Source: a bacterium (GTDB taxonomy: Bacteria; Planctomycetota; B15-G4; JADJEK01). Taken from it: a stretch of 8,622 nucleotides of DNA. The stretch spans positions 1-8,622 of the forward strand of contig JAUIEL010000266.1 of NCBI GenBank assembly GCA_030428825.1, read 5' to 3'. Position 1 is the first letter of the stretch. The number at the start of each line of letters is the position of its first letter. The translations under genes and the position numbers were made by a program. The notes below the pieces were generated by a model, which saw nothing but the letters and a program-made list of their open reading frames with translations, was not told the DNA's origin and did no database searches. Shown here one piece after another: positions 5,046-8,622 of the stretch.

Positions 5046-8000
5046 ATGCCCTCCGTCTCGACGCTCGCCCTCGCCGCGGTCCTGGCGCTCCTCGCGCGCG
5101 ACGAGGCCGACGACCAGTACCGCTTCATCGTCGGCCTCTGCGAGAAGGGGATGTTCGAGCTCGCCGCCGACGAGGCGGACGCGTTCCTTGAGCGCTGGCC
5201 GGACCACGAGCGGTCCGACCACGCGCGCTACCGCCTCGCGACGGCGTGCTTCGAGCTCGACCGGTTCGAGGACGCGATCCCGCACCTGCGGAAGCTCATG
5301 ATCCGGGCCGGCTTCGAGTTCGAGGCGGAGGCGGCGTTCCGGCTGGCCGAGTGCGAGCTCCGCGCGAAACGGTACGACCGCGCGATCTCGGCGCTCGAGC
5401 GGGTCGCGAGCCTCGACGAGGCGTACCTCCGCGATCCGACGACGTTCCTCCTCGGCGAGGCGACGTTCCGGAAGGGGGACTTCGCGGCGGCGCGGGGCCA
5501 CTACGCGGCCCTCCTCGATCGGGCCCCGAACGGCGAGCACGCCCGCGACGCCCGGTACGGCCTCGCGTGGTGCGCGTTCCGGCTCGGCGAGCACGACGCG
5601 GCGCGGGTCGCGATCGACGCGTTCCTCCGCCGCCACCCGGGCGACCCGCTCGCCGGCGAGCTCGTCTTCCTCCGCGGCGAGTGCCTGCTCGAGGCCGGAC
5701 GCCCCGAGGAGGCGCTGGCGGCGTACGCCGAGGTTCCGGACGGGCCGTTCCGCGACGCGGCGCTCCGCGGTCGCGGGTTCGCCTCGGCGGCGCTCGGGCG
5801 TGCCGCGGACGCGGCGGCGGCGTTCGAGGCGATCGTGCGGCGTCACCCCGGGTCGCGGTACGCGGCGGAGGCGGCCCTGCAGGGCGGCATCCAGTCGCTG
5901 AAGGCGGACGACCCGCGCCGCGCGGTGGCGCTCCTCTCCGCCCCCGTCGCCGGCGACGGACCGGAGGTCCTCCACTGGCGTGGCCGCGCGAAGCAGGCCG
6001 CGGGGGATCGCGAGGGGGCGCTCGCCGACCTCGACGCCGCGCTCCGGACCGCCGAGGACGCGGCGCTCCGCGAGCGGCTGCAGGTGGCGCGCGGCGACCT
6101 CCTGTTCGAGCTCGGCCGGACCGACGCCGCGGCGAAGGCGTACGGCGGCTCGAAGAGCGACTACGCCCTCCACGCGGCGGCCGTGGCGAGCCTGAACGAG
6201 GGTCGGCTCGACGACGCGCGGCGGCTCGCCGAGGAGTTCGTCGGCCGGCACGCGGAGAGTCCGTACGCGGCGGCGACGTGGATCGTCCTCGGCGAGTGCC
6301 GGCTCGCCGCGAAGGAGCACGGCGCGGCGATCACCGCGTTCGAGCGGGCGCTCGGCGCGGACCGCGAAGGGACGGAGACCGCGCGCGTCCGCGGCCGCCT
6401 CGGCTGGTGCCGCTTCCTCTCCGGCGACGGCGCGGGGGCGGCGGCGGAGTTCCGCCGCGCGGTCGAGGCGGGCGCCGACGGCGACGAGCTCGCCGAGGCG
6501 CGGTACATGCTCGGCCGGGCGCTCGAGGCGAGCGGCGACCGGGACGGCGCGCGCGCCGCGTGGCGGACCTACCGGCGCGAGCACCGCGACGGGACGCACG
6601 CCGCCGACGTCCTCCTCGGACTCGCCCGTCTCGAGGACGGGGCGGAGGGGACCGCGCGCCTCGAGGAGCTCCTGGCGCGGCACCCGGATCACGAGACCGC
6701 CCCCGACGCGCTGTTCGCGCTGGCGGAGCGCCTGTCGGAGGCCGGCCGGACCGACGAGGCGGCGAAGCGGTACGGGGAGCTCCTCTCGCGGTTCCCGCGC
6801 CACGCCGCGGCCGCGCCGGCCCGGTACGGGTTGGCGTGGTCCCTCTACGGCGCCGAGCGGTTCCCCGCCGCCGCGCGCGAGCTGCGGACGCTGCTCGACG
6901 ACCGGTCGCTCGCGCCCGACGTCCGGCTCGCCGCGCTCGAGCTGCTCGTCTTCGCGGAGCAGCGCGCCCCGAACCCGGCCGGCATGGTCGAGGCGTTCGA
7001 CCGGTTCCGCCGGGAGTGTCGCGACGACGCGCGCGTCCTCGCGGCGGGCCGCGCGTGCGCGGAGACGCTCTCCACGGCGGGGAAAGCGGACGACGCCGAC
7101 CGGCTCCTCCGCTCGATCCGGACGACCGACGACGCCGCGACGCGCGCGCTCCGGATCGAGCGGGCGTACCTCGCCCTCGACGGCGGCGACGCGGCGGGCG
7201 CGGCGGAGCGGATCCAGGCGCTCGTTCAGCAGGGGGACCAGGACCCGGCGACGGCCGAGGCCGCGTTCTACGTCGCCGAGGCGCTGTTCGAGGCCGGGGA
7301 CGACGCGCGCGCGGTCCCGCTCTACGCGTACGCGGCGCGGGTCGAGGGGAGCGGGGTCGTCGACCGCGCCCTCTACAAGGAGGGGTTCTCCCGCATGCGC
7401 GGCGGCGACCTCGAGGGCGCGGTCCGGGCGTTCGCGAGCCTCGGGGACGCGCACCGGAACAGCCCCCTCTGGGGCGAGACCCAATACCTGCGCGGCGAGC
7501 TCCTGTACCGGCTCGACCGGCTCGACGAGGCGGCGAAGACGCTCGCCCGCCTGCGCCGCGAGGTCCCGAACCACGCCGCGATTCCGAAGGCGCTCTTCCG
7601 GCTCGGACTCGCGCTCTGCCGGACCGGCGAATGGGGCGACGGAGAGGAGGCGCTCACCGAGCTCGTGCGGAGGCACGCCGACTTCGAGCACCTCGCGGAG
7701 GCGGAGCTCTGGCGCGGGCGAGCGCTCGCGAGCCGGGAGAAGCCCCGCGCGGCGCGACAGGCGTTCGAGCGCGTGATCCAGAGCGATCGCGGCGTCCTCG
7801 GGGCGCGGGCGCGGCTCGAGCTCGGCCGCCTCCACTTCGCCGGCGGCGACCCGGAGAAGGCGCTCTCCGAGTTCCTGAAGGTGTCGGTGCTGTACGCCGC
7901 CGAGGAGGAGAACGCCGAGGCGCTCTACCTCGCCGGCCTCTGCCTGGAGAAGGTCGGCGATCCGCAGAAGGCGAAGTCGCAGTACCGGGAGATCGTCGAG

Positions 8001-8066
8001 AAGTACCCGCGGTCGGCCTTCGCGGCGAACGCGCGCGAGCGCCTCGCCGAGCTGAAGGCGTTCTGA
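5046..8066 (+). CDS. Giant tetratricopeptide-repeat protein, probably exported and linked to an ExbB/TolQ system
   Basis: The 1006-residue protein is almost entirely TPR-type helical repeats, mostly 34-40 residues long, from about residue 24 to the end. Clear units include YRFIVGLCEKGMFELAADEA (25-44), repeated RYRLATACFELDRFEDAI-like phrases, and a canonical last unit (957-1006: AGLCLEKVGDPQKAKSQY, then KYPRSAFAANA). The repeats resemble the YbgF/BamD-like class of envelope TPRs. The N-terminus has a hydrophobic stretch STLALAAVLALLA (5-17) that may be a signal peptide, but it lacks the usual basic residues, so export is inferred. No enzymatic domain is seen; the likely role is a protein-binding scaffold. 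GGAGG (5033-5037) eight bases before ATG 5046 supports the start. The ExbB-type gene follows after 43 bases, linked by a mini-ORF, so the two are probably one operon. Very Ala-, Arg- and Glu-rich. Confidence 0.88.
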   Translation: MPSVSTLALAAVLALLARDEADDQYRFIVGLCEKGMFELAADEADAFLERWPDHERSDHARYRLATACFELDRFEDAIPHLRKLMIRAGFEFEAEAAFRLAECELRAKRYDRAISALERVASLDEAYLRDPTTFLLGEATFRKGDFAAARGHYAALLDRAPNGEHARDARYGLAWCAFRLGEHDAARVAIDAFLRRHPGDPLAGELVFLRGECLLEAGRPEEALAAYAEVPDGPFRDAALRGRGFASAALGRAADAAAAFEAIVRRHPGSRYAAEAALQGGIQSLKADDPRRAVALLSAPVAGDGPEVLHWRGRAKQAAGDREGALADLDAALRTAEDAALRERLQVARGDLLFELGRTDAAAKAYGGSKSDYALHAAAVASLNEGRLDDARRLAEEFVGRHAESPYAAATWIVLGECRLAAKEHGAAITAFERALGADREGTETARVRGRLGWCRFLSGDGAGAAAEFRRAVEAGADGDELAEARYMLGRALEASGDRDGARAAWRTYRREHRDGTHAADVLLGLARLEDGAEGTARLEELLARHPDHETAPDALFALAERLSEAGRTDEAAKRYGELLSRFPRHAAAAPARYGLAWSLYGAERFPAAARELRTLLDDRSLAPDVRLAALELLVFAEQRAPNPAGMVEAFDRFRRECRDDARVLAAGRACAETLSTAGKADDADRLLRSIRTTDDAATRALRIERAYLALDGGDAAGAAERIQALVQQGDQDPATAEAAFYVAEALFEAGDDARAVPLYAYAARVEGSGVVDRALYKEGFSRMRGGDLEGAVRAFASLGDAHRNSPLWGETQYLRGELLYRLDRLDEAAKTLARLRREVPNHAAIPKALFRLGLALCRTGEWGDGEEALTELVRRHADFEHLAEAELWRGRALASREKPRAARQAFERVIQSDRGVLGARARLELGRLHFAGGDPEKALSEFLKVSVLYAAEEENAEALYLAGLCLEKVGDPQKAKSQYREIVEKYPRSAFAANARERLAELKAF

Positions 8067-8110
8067 TGTCGACCGCGTCCCGAGTCCCGTTGGAAGGAGG
8101 CCCCGCGTGA
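8066..8110 (+). other. 14-codon mini-ORF bridging the TPR and exbB genes (possible translational coupling)
   Basis: The TPR stop and a new ATG share bases in TGATG (8064-8068). The frame encodes MSTASRVPLEGGPA and stops at TGA 8108-8110, which again overlaps the exbB ATG as TGATG (8108-8112). A partial ribosome-binding site, GAAGG (8054-8058), precedes the mini-ORF, and the strong AAGGAGG (8094-8100) inside it serves exbB. A ribosome could pass from gene to gene by stopping and restarting. The peptide itself is probably not functional, and the double overlap could be chance. Confidence 0.35.
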
Positions 8111-8622
8111 TGTCCCCGCTCCTCGCGTTTCAGTCCGGCGAGCCCGCCGGGATGCAGTCCCTCCGGGACATGGTCCTGAACGGCGGCCCGTTGATGATCC
8201 CGCTCGCCCTCTGCTCGGTGGTCGCGCTCGCGTACATCATCGAGCGCTCGATCCGGCTCCGGGGCGGGCGGCTCGGCAGCAAGCGGTTCGGCCGCACCCT
8301 CCTCGACGCGGTCACCGGCGACGGGCCCGGCGCGGGGCTGAAGCTCTGCGACGAGCACGACTCCCCCCAGGCGCGCATCCTCGGCGCGGGGCTGAAGCGG
8401 AACGGCGCGCCGGTCCTCGAGGTCGAGAAGGCGGTCGAGGACGCGGGCGCCCGCGAGGTCCGCCGCCTCTCCGCCAACCTGAAGCCGCTCGTGGTGGTGG
8501 CGATGATCTCGCCGCTGCTCGGGCTCCTCGGCACCGTCTGGGGGATGATCGAGGCGTTCTCGACGATCGCCCTGAAGGACGGCCTCGGGAAGCCGGAGCA
8601 GCTCGCGTCCGGCATCTCCCAG
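8110..8622 (+). CDS. MotA/TolQ/ExbB-family proton channel protein, 3' end beyond the window
   Basis: The visible 171 residues run open to the window end; the family is usually 200-260 long. TM1 is about 27-44 (PLMIPLALCSVVALAYII), followed by ERSIRLR, then a cytoplasmic helical loop, then TM2 (about 127-148) with SPLLGLLGTVWGMIEAF (134-150). That motif, with T142 in GTVWG, marks the family; the matching TolQ threonine lines the proton path. TM3 is cut off. These inner-membrane proteins form a pentamer around an ExbD/TolR dimer and use proton-motive force to drive envelope work. An exbD/tolR gene is expected just downstream. AAGGAGG (8094-8100) is nine bases from ATG 8110; an in-frame GTG at 8107, six bases away, is an alternative start. 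The TGATG overlap with the mini-ORF favours ATG. TolQ, ExbB and related paralogues cannot be told apart from this fragment. Confidence 0.9.
   Translation, partial: MSPLLAFQSGEPAGMQSLRDMVLNGGPLMIPLALCSVVALAYIIERSIRLRGGRLGSKRFGRTLLDAVTGDGPGAGLKLCDEHDSPQARILGAGLKRNGAPVLEVEKAVEDAGAREVRRLSANLKPLVVVAMISPLLGLLGTVWGMIEAFSTIALKDGLGKPEQLASGISQ

Noticed and set aside
4959..7835. A 958-codon open frame on the minus strand opposite the TPR gene
   Set aside because: It is Arg-, Val- and Glu-rich with no recognisable motif. Long antisense frames are expected opposite a GC-rich gene, and the plus-strand TPR repeats are unmistakable.
5246..8110. A 954-codon plus-strand frame overlapping the TPR gene
   Set aside because: It is Arg/Gly/Pro-rich shadow coding. 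Only its last 15 codons (8066-8110) are of interest, as the mini-ORF.
1..8622. CRISPR array, tRNA or rRNA genes, transposase
   Set aside because: I saw no regularly spaced direct repeats beyond the two-copy 21-mer, no tRNA-like cloverleaf or rRNA segments, and no transposase motifs on either strand.

Overview
The window is very GC-rich bacterial DNA with almost only G or C at third codon positions, which explains the many long spurious ORFs in other frames and on the opposite strand. The secreted FG-GAP protein with its particular C-terminal beta-rich domain, together with a giant TPR protein next to a MotA/TolQ/ExbB gene, most resembles a Planctomycetota genome. This is a judgement from remembered family style, not from a search; another high-GC Gram-negative phylum is possible.

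Layout. Positions 1-963 (minus strand) hold the first 321 residues of an acyl-CoA carboxylase carboxyltransferase subunit (PccB type), cut by the window edge. It is divergent, across 61 bp, from a class V PLP-dependent enzyme (1025-2209, plus) that lacks the cysteine-desulfurase active-site cysteine. An intergenic stretch with weak hairpins leads to a secreted FG-GAP beta-propeller protein (2399-4051). After a strong 37-nt GNRA-capped hairpin (4082-4118) comes a small metal-binding-type cupin (4153-4512).

A 533-bp gene-free region (4513-5045) is the most structured non-coding part. It holds a tandem 21-bp duplication, a 124-nt element bounded by perfect 17-bp inverted repeats, a 12-bp palindrome, a C-run cluster that is a textbook G-quadruplex motif on the minus strand, and an 8-bp inverted repeat overlapping a possible promoter.

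The last block is a probable envelope operon: a 1006-residue TPR protein (5046-8066), then a MotA/TolQ/ExbB proton-channel protein (from 8110, cut by the window end). Between them a 14-codon mini-ORF begins at a TGATG overlap with the TPR stop and ends at a second TGATG overlap with the channel start, suggesting translational coupling. The first four genes show no clear common pathway. The TPR-ExbB pair probably works together in a Tol/Exb-like, proton-motive-force-driven system at the cell envelope.
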